Positions 23,181 through 33,018 of a DNA stretch of 64,000 nucleotides are shown in pieces. The stretch spans positions 1,942,844 through 2,006,843 of the forward strand of contig JAJEKV010000130.1 of NCBI GenBank assembly GCA_021234155.1. The letters run 5' to 3'. The position numbers were made by a program, and so were the translations under genes. The DNA is from Isoetes taiwanensis. Its lineage: Eukaryota > Streptophyta > Lycopodiopsida > Isoetales > Isoetaceae. Each line of letters begins with the position of its first letter. The first letter of the stretch is position 1. Below the pieces are notes generated by a model, which was not told the DNA's origin, ran no database searches, and worked only from the letters and a program-made list of their open reading frames with translations.

Positions 23181-23680
23181 CTGCAAATTCAACAAAAGGT
23201 GAGTTTTTTTTTTTTTGAAGGCACGAAAAACAAAAGGTGAGTTTGATCTGTAATATAGAATGAATAAATAGCATAAAAGCATACATAAAAGAATGCCTGT
23301 CGAGTGGCAAATCCAGATTTCTACAGTCCCAACTTGGGATCCGGCAAGCCTCAAGAAAATTTGCGGCAAGTACGTTTCAATCCAAAGCTTTTCATTTTCG
23401 AATTTAGGGTGGGAGGAAATTTAACTTTTGAAAGGAGGGAAATTTGAGTGCCAAATTTTGTTTCGATATTTACTCGATGTAGTTGTTGCCTTAAATGCAT
23501 AGTGCCAAAAAAAAAGAGGGCAGCCCGAAAGAACTTGGGCAAATCCTAAACCACTAAGCTTATGCCATGTGGAAATTTAAAAAGAAATGCTGACTGTACC
23601 TGCCAAGCCCTTCAAATTGATTGGCTGCGTGTTTTTCTACGTGGCAAATAGTTATAGACCTTTTATGACCCCAATATTTT

Positions 23681-24820
23681 TCTAATGCCAACCAAAGAAC
23701 TGATGTTGACAGATCCACAGGTATGGAAAGCCTATGCTTTACATTTATACTTTAAGGGAGAAGGCAGATTACATTTACCTGAAGATGTGAATCCTAGTTA
23801 TGTGATCACTCCATTTTCAGAAGATGTTAAACAAGGAATAGCGAACTTCCAAAGGGAAAGCAATAACAAGATATCGATGGCCTCATAGTTGAACACATCC
23901 AAGATGGAAAAAAAAGAGCTAGCAAGCTTGATCTCCGAACTATTTAACCAAGCAATTAAGGATGGGTTCCCCCGAGGCTTGGATTACTAGCTTGATACAT
24001 CCAATCCAAAAACACGAGATGTGATGTCGCCACGTAATTATAGAACTATTATGATCGAACCCCATACTCACCAAATTGTTTGGAAAAAATATTTGACTTG
24101 AAGCTAACTAATTGGGCGTAACAACACAATGCAAGAGCATGAAGACAAAGTCGGGTTCAAAACATGGCTTCTCAACCATAGATCACCCGGCCACATTCCG
24201 CAATATCTTGAACCTTGTTAGAAGAAGCAAAATCGAAAAGGAAAGCCACCGGTTCTCCATTGTTTTATCGATTTCACCAAGGCATTCGACACCTGGTCCT
24301 AAGCTATATTTTAGATCGTTAATTACAATAGATGTCCCCAAAGAATGGGTTCAAGCGATAGGAGAATGTATGAGGATGGGGCCTCATGGTAGAGTGGTCA
24401 CCCTTCCGAGAATCGAACTAATCATTAGCGATGTTGAGTAAAACGGGATGCACACTCTCCCCTTTATTCTGACTTTTTACATTGACCAATTAGAGGGAGT
24501 TTCTCAAGAATTCAAGTTGTCGCTTCCACGCCTCTTCCAAGAAATGATAATACTCCTCCTATATGCCGATGACCCGGCAAAATATTTTCCCATACATTTA
24601 GTGATCTCAGAAAGACAATTGGACGCTCGGGAGAATTTTGTTTACTTATCCGGGTTTAAAAGTGAACCTAAACAAGACTAAGGTCTTGAGCTTCGATGAA
24701 ACCCACCGACTGCTTTTATCGTGGGGAATTGATACAGCCATCTCAGTCCTATAAATACTTAGGACATGAGATATTTACAGGGAGAAGAACTTGGACAAAG
24801 GGCGTTGACATCAGAATTGC
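23681..24820 (+). mobile_element. LINE, reverse-transcriptase part (segment B)
   Basis: Continuation of the LINE after the TIR transposon. Degraded frames read LPEDVNPSYVITPFSEDVK, then SELFNQAIKDGFPRG, NYRTIMI, KHGFSTIDHPATFRNILNLVRRSK (split into shorter motifs), FTKAFDT in another frame, and the catalytic box LLLYADD at 24562-24573, followed by NLNKTKVLSF and SYKYLGHEIF. These are the fingers, palm and thumb motifs of LINE reverse transcriptase in order, with several stops and frameshifts. At 24820 it is cut by the chromovirus and resumes at 33019 or 33024. Confidence 0.85.
24816..24820. repeat. Target-site duplication ATTGC, left copy
   Basis: ATTGC precedes the 5' LTR and recurs at 33019-33023 after the 3' LTR. 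Removing the element plus one copy rejoins the LINE frame as GACATCAGAATTGCCGCAGT, reading DIRIAAVLKAF. Confidence 0.97.
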
Positions 24821-25599
24821 TGTAACGCACCTAGGTGGTTAAGGGGTAAGTTGATGTTTTTGTTTTAAGTTCTAACCATAGGGTAGAAATAATTAGTTAT
24901 GAAAGAAATTATCAATGGTTAGGAAATAAGGTGAATACGGTATTCGTATGATGCTAGCTATTTAATGGAATACTGGATATGAGCTCTAAAAAGATGAAGC
25001 TAAGATTAGAAAGATCTTTATTATTAATAGGGAAGTGAGAGATATTTTCCTTAACCTTAGGTATAACGTAATAAAAGAACAAAACGTCTTTTTGTTGGAA
25101 AAATTTTGCATAGTCTGCCTGCGCCATCGAGCTTAGCTACAGAAGGGGAACTATCTGAGCAGGTGGGTTAACCGGAGCCAAAACCATAAGAATCCGTGAA
25201 GACTTGGCCGCTAATGCTAGAATGATATGTTTTGTTGTTGCTAAATCCACAGAAAGTATCTGGTTATTCAAGTCTGCCATAATTTGTTGTCCTTGCAGCC
25301 AGCGGAATCTACAAGCCAAACTCCTGTTATAAGTCTTGAAGCCGTTCCTTATCCATTCATGGCTTGATGTAGTTTGTTTTCTTTTTCTTCCAGGAAGCCT
25401 ATGAATCTACCCTGGCGGCCAAACACTTGTTTCCAGACAGAACTGCCTTGGATCCAGCCTCTGTATGTCATGCAGAGGATCATTCCTTAATGTCGGCCTG
25501 AGATTTGATTATTCCGGCCTGTTCCGGCCCTTCCATGTTGAGTTCCGGCCATGTTTGCTGTGTCTGCCCTGTCTACGCAGTTTTAAGCCTCTGTTTACC

Positions 25600-25607
25600 T
25601 ATTTAAA
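25600..25607 (+). promoter_or_regulatory. Candidate TATA box in the 5' LTR
   Basis: TATTTAAA followed by CCCC; the same word occurs in the 3' LTR at the equivalent place (about 32118). Transcription would start roughly 25-35 bases downstream, putting the U3/R border near 25635, by analogy with other plant LTRs. Confidence 0.4.
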
Positions 25608-25658
25608 CCCCTTTTATATCGTTCTTTGACCATATTTTGCCATTTGTTTCTAAAAAAC

Positions 25659-25755
25659 CATTGGTAGATTAGTTGGTTAAGAGTTTAACCTGTTGTTCCG
25701 TAGACCCAGGTTCAAATTCCGGTTGAAACCCAAATCTTTGCTTAGTTTTCTTTTT
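25659..25755 (+). promoter_or_regulatory. tRNA-like segment with Pol III A box, B box and T-run in the LTR
   Basis: TGGTAGATTAGTTGGTTAAG at 25662 resembles the D-arm/A-box of tRNAs, and GGTTCAAATTCC at 25709 matches the B-box consensus GGTTCRANNCC. Their spacing (47 bp start to start) is that of a tRNA gene. A T run (CTTTTTT) follows at about 25748-25755, where a Pol III terminator would lie. The T-arm can pair only partly (CCAGG with TCCGG around TTCAAAT), so it is not a functional tRNA gene. The 3' LTR carries the same block at 32180-32237. Origin from a captured SINE head or tRNA fragment is inferred. Confidence 0.5.
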
Positions 25756-26179
25756 TAACCTCTATTATGCTATATTGTTCCAAACATTCTTACCAAGTGT
25801 TTTATATTGGAATTCTTGTTGTAGTTAATGTTGTTGAATCATTGTTCTTTATTATGTTTTGTTGACTAATATGATTACCCATGGAACGTTTAAGAAGATA
25901 TGGTTAATTGTTTGAATGAACCCGCTCCCTTCGTCGATGCTGAGGGTGGAGGCTACGAGCATCGCGCTTTTTACCGTGATTGGTGTGTGAACGCAGCATC
26001 CGTGTCATGAAAGCGGTGTCCCGGAGAGGCCCGGCGAGGATTGATCATCCCTGAAAACATTACTAACTGATGAAGTTTCTGTAATTCTGTTGTTTCTTCC
26101 AAATTGTCTAGCCAGGTATGGTTACCCACTTAGTCCTTTTCCAGGACTAACCCCCATTTGCCTTCTTTACCTTTTCCAG

Positions 26180-26404
26180 ATGGAACGGAGACCGAGGTCG
26201 CTATCGAGCGGCGTAGTTAGGATCAATTTAGAAGAATTTTGGAGTTACCTGCATAACGCTTTTCAGCGTTTTTCTTATGGATGCGCGTGCGATGTGCACG
26301 ATATTCTAGTTGATTTTCTTAGAGAGCATGCTATTAGAGACCCTGAGAATTTTAGTTTGGCTTCTAAAGATGAGAGTGGAGACACTCCCATTTCCTCAGA
26401 GTAA
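26180..26404 (+). CDS. Small open frame inside the 5' LTR (74 aa)
   Basis: Reads from MERRPRSLSSG to GDTPISSE; the identical frame lies in the 3' LTR at 32696-32920. It is preceded by TTTTCCAG, an acceptor-like word, in both LTRs. The composition is mixed (EEFWSYLHNAF, DVHDILVDFLREHAI) and not low-complexity. I recognise no family. Being in U5-like sequence it would be at the 5' end of the genomic RNA. It might be a regulatory upstream frame, a remnant host exon, or chance. Confidence 0.3.
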   Translation: MERRPRSLSSGVVRINLEEFWSYLHNAFQRFSYGCACDVHDILVDFLREHAIRDPENFSLASKDESGDTPISSE

Positions 26405-26506
26405 TACTTTTGTTATCACTATCTTTATTGAATATTATTATTATTATTCAGTGTGCCAAAATATTTGTTGATTTCAAGTGTTAACGCTCTAGGAGCGTTT
26501 CATTTT

Positions 26507-26520
26507 TGGTATCAGAGCCA
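26507..26520 (+). other. Primer-binding site, initiator tRNA-Met type
   Basis: TGGTATCAGAGCCA starts 5 bases after the LTR end. This is the standard plant PBS complementary to the 3' end of initiator tRNA-Met, and marks the start of minus-strand DNA synthesis. Confidence 0.95.
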
Positions 26521-26549
26521 AGTTCCCGATCACTAACCATTGTTGGTTA

Positions 26550-26864
26550 TTGGCCAGACCATTGGAGATCATCAATATCCCAAGTGATAGCGAGGAAAAG
26601 GAGGTCATCAATATATCCAGCCCCGAGCCGGAGAGGGAACCCTTGGAAATAGGTCCTCGCTATTCTAGCCACGCCAACCGAGCTTGGAGCCCTAGGATAA
26701 TCGGAATTGCCAGAGCCTACCTGAAACTTCGAAATGGGAAAACTAGGAAAACCCGAAAGCAAGCCCAAATACCATTCTTTGAACACGATAGATCTTATGA
26801 ACCTCCTGAAAGGATGAACGTCTGTGTGATTGGATCACGTGTGTATTCTCTTGAGAATGAATAA
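26550..26864 (+). CDS. Pre-gag open frame with two SUMO-interaction-like motifs (104 aa)
   Basis: A separate frame between the PBS and gag. Residues 6-17 read EIINIPSDSEEK and residues 19-30 VINISSPEPERE: in each, a hydrophobic I/V-I-N-I core is followed by Ser and acidic residues, the layout of SUMO-interacting motifs. The remainder is basic (KLRNGKTRKTRKQ) with no known domain. It ends at 26864, 123 bases before the gag start. Extra frames near gag are known in some plant gypsy elements, but I do not recognise this protein. It is intact here, unlike gag and pol. The SUMO link is an inference from motif shape. Confidence 0.5.
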   Translation: MARPLEIINIPSDSEEKEVINISSPEPEREPLEIGPRYSSHANRAWSPRIIGIARAYLKLRNGKTRKTRKQAQIPFFEHDRSYEPPERMNVCVIGSRVYSLENE

Positions 26865-26987
26865 AAAAAAAAATATGTTTTACTTGTGTCAACCATTCTT
26901 GACTAGCACTAACCTTATGTTAAGGATTGGAACTTAGATTGTTTGTTAGAACTCTAACAGACTTGCTAAAGTGAATTATAGATTAAC

Positions 26988-27980
26988 ATGGAGGGAGGTG
27001 ATGACAATGCGGCAGTACAAATGCTAGGTCAAATACTGCAAGGAGTGCAGCAGCAGTTGGGTTTGCTCCAGAACCAGATGCCTGTCGCAAAGGATCCGGT
27101 AGCGGACGAGATTAACAAGATCCTTCGCAATGTCAAGCAAGAAAGGTTTACGGGAAAGGATGTCACGGGCGATGATGCAGATGCATGGTTACGTGGCATA
27201 GAATTTTATTTTAGCGTAAAGAAGACGCCTGAAAAGCAGAAAGCTGTTATTGCGGATTTATTACTCACCAGTTATGCTAAGATTTGGTGGGACGATTATA
27301 AAAAGACCCATAAGCTTACCTTTGGAGATATTGATTGGGATGTGTTCCGAAAAGCTTTCCAGCTACATTACTTGCCTGTGGGATATAGATTGACGAAGAT
27401 GCATGATTTCCTGAACTTGACGCAGACGAAGTCGGTAGAAGATTATACAGTAAAGTTCCAGCAGTTGCAACCCTACGGACCTCCATTTGAACCAGAACAG
27501 CTAGCAGACAAGTACATCAAGGGTTTGAAGCCAGAGTTGTCTGTTTTAGTTGGAGGAGTGACGTATCCTAGCTTGGGTGAAGCGATAAGAGCTGCCAAGT
27601 ATAAGGAGGAGGTTCTAAAATGCATCATGGAAGAAGCGCATAAGTGATGATTTTGATGGAATCACCCCGATAGCCGCCGCCGAAAAAGTGAAGCAACTAT
27701 GATGTTGAAGATCACTAATGGAGAACGAACTCAATCGGAAGCGGATAAGCTAAGGGAGAAGTTAATGAAGGAAAATAAATGTTTTCACTGCCATCAGGTG
27801 GGTCATCGAGCAAGGGATTGTCCGCAGAAAATACAAGAACGTAGGACCGCTTATGGAATATCCAATCCGCGGAATGATAATGCTTCAAAGGGTAATAGGG
27901 GCAAACAGACCATGTCTGCTCGAGCCATTACGATTGGAGATGTGGTCCAGGAACCCATGCGTGTGTATGCAAAAAGTTGA
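26988..27980 (+). pseudogene. gag: gag: capsid region and CCHC nucleocapsid, broken in the middle
   Basis: The first part (26988-27647) has the retrotransposon gag fold sequence: RFTGKDVTGDDADAWLRGIE, then IWWDDYKK, FRKAFQLHYLP and QLADKYIKGLKPEL. In-frame stops at 27645, 27648 and 27654 interrupt it, while the +1 frame there reads DDFDGITPIAAAEKVKQL, so a pair of compensating indels is likely. The original frame resumes by 27699 and gives the zinc knuckle [14 protein letters not shown] (CX2CX4HX4C), followed by a basic tail ending at 27980. Gag packages the RNA and forms the particle. The downstream pol frame is +1 to gag and overlaps it, which may be another indel rather than programmed frameshifting. 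Confidence 0.85.
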
Positions 27981-30900
27981 TGGGAGTCAGCCTACAGCTC
28001 AAACCGGAGTAATTCATGTGCCAGGTAAAATTCTTGATTATCCAATTAAATTTTTGATTGATTGTGGCAGCACCAATAGTTTCATATCGCCGAAGATTGT
28101 TCAACAACTGGAATTACCCAATGAAGGTCATGCAATGCGAAGTGTAGAAATGGCGGATGGAAAGATCAAGTTCACTCAAGCTCTTGTGCCTGCCTTATCA
28201 TTCCAGATTTGTGATTTTTCATCTAAGGTTGACTTTGAGGTATTAAGCCTAGGACAGTACCAAGCTATTCTAGGTATGGATTGGTTGAAACAAAATCGTG
28301 CCCTGATTGACTGTGAGAAGGAAGTAGTATGGTGTCGGCCAAAACCGGGTGTGGAGGTTGAGCTCTGTGGGACTCCGATAGAAAGGAAGCTTGAACTCTT
28401 AAGTTTGAAGGCAGCAAGAAGATGTATGAACAAGAAATGCTCAATGTTGATAGGGTATCTCGCATGTCATGCCGAAGTTAAAGAGGAGACAATTCCCCAA
28501 GAAGTACAGAATGTATTAGATGAATTTCAAGATGTCTTTCCATCAGAGTTAACAGAGTTGCCACCTTTTAGGGCCGTTAATCATGAAATTGAATTGGAAC
28601 CAGGAGCTACACCAACTTCTCGACCACCTTATCGATTCCATGCTCTTGAGATGGCCGAGCTTAAGAAGCAGTTAACTGAGTTATTGAACCAAGGGTTTAT
28701 TCGGCCTAGCACCTCTCCCTTTGGGGCACCAGTGTTGTTTGTCAAAAAGAAAGATGGAACCTTACGGCTTTGCATTGATTACCGGATGTTGAATAGAATT
28801 ACCATTAAGAATAGATATGCTCTGCCAAGGATTGATGAGTTATTTGACCGATTAGGCATGCCGTATTTTACTAAAATTGATTTGAGGTCCTAAGTTACCA
28901 TCAAATCCATTTAAAGAATCCGACATATATAAAAACAAAGATTTCTGACGCGGTATGGTCACTATGAATTTGTGGTTATGCCTTTTGGATTGACTAATGC
29001 TCCTGCTACTTTCATGAGACTTATGAATGACACATTCAGGTCGCAACTGGATCAATATGTTTTAGTTTTCTTTGATGATATCTTGATTTACTCAAAGACT
29101 TTGGAGGACCATGTGCAGCACCTAAGGGAAGTATTGTCTATCTTAAGGGGTGCAAAATTGTACGGAAAGATGTCCAAGTGTTCCTTTGCCCAGCATCGTA
29201 TGACTTATCTCGGACACGTTATCTCAGAAAAGGGAATTGAACCCGATCCAAGCAAAGTGGATGCCGTTAAATCTTGGCCACAACCTGGCAATGTACGGGA
29301 GGTAAGAGCTTTTCTTGGTCTTGCAGGATATTACAGGAAGTTTATCAAAGGTTTTGCCAAGAAAGCTGCACCTCTTACATCTTTGCTAGGTAAAGGGCAA
29401 GATTTCCTTTGGAGTGAAAAGTGCAATGCAAGTTTTGAAACTCTTAAGGAAGCGCTGACTTCTGCTCCTATACTGAGGATACCAGACATGAATGAACCAT
29501 TTCGAGTTGTAACCGATGCATCCGGTCTTGGAATCGGTGGAGTTTTGATGCAGGATGGACGAGTTTGTGCATATGAATCTCACAAGCTTACACCGGCTGA
29601 ATCTAATTATCCAGCTCATGATCTAGAAATGCTAGCTATAGTCCATGCTTTAAGAGTATGGCGACATTATCTTTTGGGAAAACCATTTGTCCTCAAAACG
29701 GATCACCGTAGCCTTAAGGATTTTCTGACTCAGCCCCATTTGAATAATCGTCAACGTCGTTGGATGGAGTTATTACAGGAGTATGATATTCAAATAGAGT
29801 ATTCTCCAGGTAAGGATAATGTTGTAGCGGATGCCTTATCTCGTAGGCCTCTATATGCCATGGTAAGCAAAATTCAGAATCCATGGAATGAGAAGTTTAG
29901 AACTTTAGCACAGGAAGATCAGCAGTTGAAGAAGATACTCGATTGTTTAGTACAAGGACAAGATGTTAAGAATTACTGTCTGAAGGACGGAATATTGTTT
30001 TACAGAGGCCGTATTTGTGTTCCAGATAACGAGCAGCTAAGGCATGAGATAATGCATGAATCTCATGATAGTCCTATTGCAGGTCATCCTGGACTTAAGA
30101 AAACTCTTCGAAAAGTTTGTCAGTATTACTTTTGGCCAGGAATGAAGCGATATATTCAACATTATGTTCTTAGTTGCTTACCTTGCCAAAAGGTTAAAGC
30201 TTCACACCTTAGAACACCGGGTCTTCTACAACCTTTAGACGTTCCTATGCGAAAGTGGGAAAGCATTGGCATGGATTTTGTTGTTGGACTTCCCCGAACG
30301 CGATCCGGTTATGATGCAATTTATGTGGTAGTTGACAGATTGACTAAACAAGCTCACTTCCTACCTACGAAGTCTACAGCAACTGCCATGGATATTGCCC
30401 GTATCTTTGTTAAGGAGATCTTTCGACTTCATGGTATGCCTATGTCAATTGTGTCAGATAGGGATACTAGGTTTACAGGTCAATTTTGGCAAGGACTCTT
30501 CCAGAACATTCGTACTCAACTTCGAATAAGCACAGCATATCATCCCCAGTCTGATGGACAGGTTGAGCGAGTTAACCAGGTTCTTGAAGACATGCTAAGG
30601 ATGTATGTGATGGATCATCCTCATACCTGGGATTCTGTCTTACCTCTTGCGGAGTTTGCTTACAATAATACATACCAAGATTCTCTCAAGATGAGCCCAT
30701 TCCAAGCACTTTATGGAGAAGATTGCAGATGTCCTGTTAATTGGCGAGATCCTCTATGTCAAGTTGAGGCTTCAAATCAAATGGTCAAAGGGATTGAGGA
30801 GCAACTGAAACTTCTGCGCCATAATTTACAGGTTGCACAGAATAGGCAAAAGCAGTACGCAAATCAAAAGAGGCGTCATTGTGAATTTGCTATAGGGGAT

Positions 30901-31305
30901 AAAGTGTTTTTGAGAATAAATCCTAAACAAGGTTCTTTGAAGTTCCCGAAAGCTAAGAAATTAGCTCCGCGGTTTGCTGGACCATTTGAAGTCATTGGTC
31001 GAGTTGGACCTCAGGCTTATCGATTGAACTTGCCAGATCATTTAAGGGTGCATAACGTATTTCATGTGGGAATTCTTCGTCGCTACCTCTCTGATAACCG
31101 GCATGTTCTACAACCGGATAATCTAGTAGCTCAAGACTCAAAATTGCTACTTAAACCGCAGCAAATCCTTGATACTGATATACGAACATTGAGAAATCGA
31201 GTAATCAAGAAATATCTTGTACATTGGCAAGGATACCCTATTGAAGATGCATCGTGGATTGACGCTGAAGAGTTCAATCATTGCTATCCTGATTTCTCCC
31301 CATGA
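27970..31305 (+). pseudogene. pol: pol: protease, RT, RNase H, integrase with chromodomain; broken in RT
   Basis: Protease: [11 protein letters not shown] (DCG in place of the usual DSG/DTG) near 28054. RT opens with [35 protein letters not shown] and [11 protein letters not shown]; stops between 28891 and 28955 break it while other frames still show YHQI and ESDIYK, then the same frame resumes with [13 protein letters not shown]. Counting from the Met at 28972: FFDD at residues 33-36; RNase H Asp at 182 (VVTDAS); integrase zinc region ending CLPCQ; catalytic Asp 435, Asp 496, Glu 532 (DX35E spacing between the last two); GPF/Y-type module [13 protein letters not shown]; chromodomain [17 protein letters not shown] near the end. 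Chromodomains direct integration to marked chromatin. Translation from 28972 to 31305 is clean. Confidence 0.95.
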
Positions 31306-31323
31306 GGACATGGGTAAATTTTC

Positions 31324-31338
31324 AGGGTGGGAGAAAAA
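31324..31338 (+). other. Polypurine tract
   Basis: AGGGTGGGAGAAAAA directly before the 3' LTR, the expected primer site for plus-strand synthesis. One T interrupts the purine run. Confidence 0.9.
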
Positions 31339-33018
31339 TGTAACGCACCTAGGTGGTTAAGGGGTAAGTTGATGTTTTTGTTTTAAGTTCTAACCATAGG
31401 GTAGAAATAATTAGTTATGAAAGAAATTATCAATGGTTAGGAAATAAGGTGAATACGGTATTCGTATGATGCTAGCTATTTAATGGAATACTGGATATGA
31501 GCTCTAAAAAGATGAAGCTAAGATTAGAAAGATCTTTATTATTAATAGGGAAGTGAGAGATATTTTCCTTAACCTTAGGTATAACGTAATAAAAGAACAA
31601 AACGTCTTTTTGTTGGAAAAATTTTGCATAGTCTGCCTGCGCCATCGAGCTTAGCTACAGAAGGGGAACTATCTGAGCAGGTGGGTTAACCGGAGCCAAA
31701 ACCATAAGAATCCGTGAAGACTTGGCCGCTAATGCTAGAATGATATGTTTTGTTGTTGCTAAATCCACAGAAAGTATCTGGTTATTCAAGTCTGCCATAA
31801 TTTGTTGTCCTTGCAGCCAGCGGAATCTACAAGCCAAACTCCTGTTATAAGTCTTGAAGCCGTTCCTTATCCATTCATGGCTTGATGTAGTTTGTTTTCT
31901 TTTTCTTCCAGGAAGCCTATGAATCTACCCTGGCGGCCAAACACTTGTTTCCAGACAGAACTGCCTTGGATCCAGCCTCTGTATGTCATGCAGAGGATCA
32001 TTCCTTAATGTCGGCCTGAGATTTGATTATTCCGGCCTGTTCCGGCCCTTCCATGTTGAGTTCCGGCCATGTTTGCTGTGTCTGCCCTGTCTACGCAGTT
32101 TTAAGCCTCTGTTTACCTATTTAAACCCCTTTTATATCGTTCTTTGACCATATTTTGCCATTTGTTTCTAAAAAACCATTGGTAGATTAGTTGGTTAAGA
32201 GTTTAACCTGTTGTTCCGTAGACCCAGGTTCAAATTCCGGTTGAAACCCAAATCTTTGCTTAGTTTTCTTTTTTAACCTCTATTATGCTATATTGTTCCA
32301 AACATTCTTACCAAGTGTTTTATATTGGAATTCTTGTTGTAGTTAATGTTGTTGAATCATTGTTCTTTATTATGTTTTGTTGACTAATATGATTACCCAT
32401 GGAACGTTTAAGAAGATATGGTTAATTGTTTGAATGAACCCGCTCCCTTCGTCGATGCCGGAGGGCTGGAGCGGCTGAGCATCGCGCACACCAGGTGATT
32501 GGTGTGTGAACGTGCATCCGTGTCGCTTTATCCGTCACGCGTGAGAGCGGCGCAGGGATTGATCATCCCCAAAACATTACTAACCGATGAAGTTTACGCA
32601 CTTCATTTGTTTCTTCCAAATTGTCTAGCCAGTATGGTTACCCACTTAGTCCTTTTCCAGGACTAACCCCCATTTGCCTTCTTTACCTTTTCCAGATGGA
32701 ACGGAGACCGAGGTCGCTATCGAGCGGCGTAGTTAGGATCAATTTAGAAGAATTTTGGAGTTACCTGCATAACGCTTTTCAGCGTTTTTCTTATGGATGC
32801 GCGTGCGATGTGCACGATATTCTAGTTGATTTTCTTAGAGAGCATGCTATTAGAGACCCTGAGAATTTTAGTTTGGCTTCTAAAGATGAGAGTGGAGACA
32901 CTCCCATTTCCTCAGAGTAATACTTTTGTTATCACTATCTTTATTGAATATTATTATTATTATTCAGTGTGCCAAAATATTTGTTGATTTCAAGTGTTAA
33001 CGCTCTAGGAGCGTTTCA
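31339..33018 (+). repeat. 3' LTR of the chromovirus (1680 bp)
   Basis: Matches the 5' LTR base for base in all stretches I compared except 32459 to about 32632, where many small substitutions and indels cluster. It carries the same tRNA-like cassette (32180-32237) and the same 74-codon frame (32696-32920). Confidence 0.97.
32696..32920 (+). CDS. Small open frame inside the 3' LTR (74 aa)
   Basis: Identical to the frame at 26180-26404 in the 5' LTR. The conservation reflects recent insertion and is not by itself evidence for selection. Confidence 0.25.
   Translation: MERRPRSLSSGVVRINLEEFWSYLHNAFQRFSYGCACDVHDILVDFLREHAIRDPENFSLASKDESGDTPISSE

Larger units (their letters stand above)
17258..23672 (+). 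mobile_element. 6.4-kb TIR DNA transposon of unclassified family with two convergent genes
   Basis: The ends are imperfect terminal inverted repeats: GGGGTCACAAAAGGGCTTT at 17258 and GGGGTCATAAAAGGTCTAT as the reverse complement of 23672 leftward (16 of 19 match). The insertion splits a LINE. The flanks GAAATTTT and AATATTTT match at 6 of 8 bases, which may be an eroded target duplication. Inside, a plus-strand transposase gene (17515-20500, broken) and a minus-strand spliced gene for a BAH-like protein (23180-21959, intact) point toward each other. A 7-bp hairpin GGGCAGC/GCTGCCC lies at about 17336-17356 in the left subterminal region. The TIR does not start like CACTA, typical hAT (CAGGG) or PIF/Harbinger ends that I know. 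Confidence 0.8.
24821..26502 (+). repeat. 5' LTR of the chromovirus (1682 bp)
   Basis: Begins TGTAACGCACCTAGG and ends CTCTAGGAGCGTTTCA, so the termini form an imperfect inverted repeat closing with TG..CA. TATTTAAA at 25600-25607 is a candidate TATA box. A tRNA-like A-box/B-box pair (25662-25719) and a 74-codon open frame (26180-26404) lie downstream of it. Between 25941 and about 26115 the sequence differs densely from the 3' LTR. Confidence 0.97.
24821..33018 (+). mobile_element. Complete Ty3/gypsy chromovirus LTR retrotransposon (8198 bp)
   Basis: Order: 5' LTR (24821-26502), primer-binding site, a 104-codon pre-gag frame, gag with CCHC knuckle, protease, reverse transcriptase, RNase H, integrase with GPF/Y module and C-terminal chromodomain, polypurine tract, 3' LTR (31339-33018). 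Protease before RT and integrase last place it in Ty3/gypsy (Metaviridae); the chromodomain makes it a chromovirus. The 5-bp target duplication is perfect and the LTRs agree except in one patch, so insertion was recent, yet gag and pol each carry frame-breaking damage, so this copy is not expected to be autonomous as read. It sits in a LINE reverse transcriptase in the same orientation. Confidence 0.97.

Noticed and set aside
22815-23369. The unspliced 184-codon minus-strand frame as a protein by itself
   Set aside because: Its last part runs through a clear GTAAGT..TTTTCAG intron, and its first part is upstream of the likely start; the spliced model explains it better.
25659-25731. A functional tRNA gene in the LTR
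   Set aside because: The A and B boxes are good, but acceptor, D and anticodon stems do not pair properly, so only a tRNA-like promoter relic is claimed.
27960-27982. Programmed +1 frameshift between gag and pol
   Set aside because: A run of A is present, but both genes already carry indels nearby, so an ordinary mutation is as likely.
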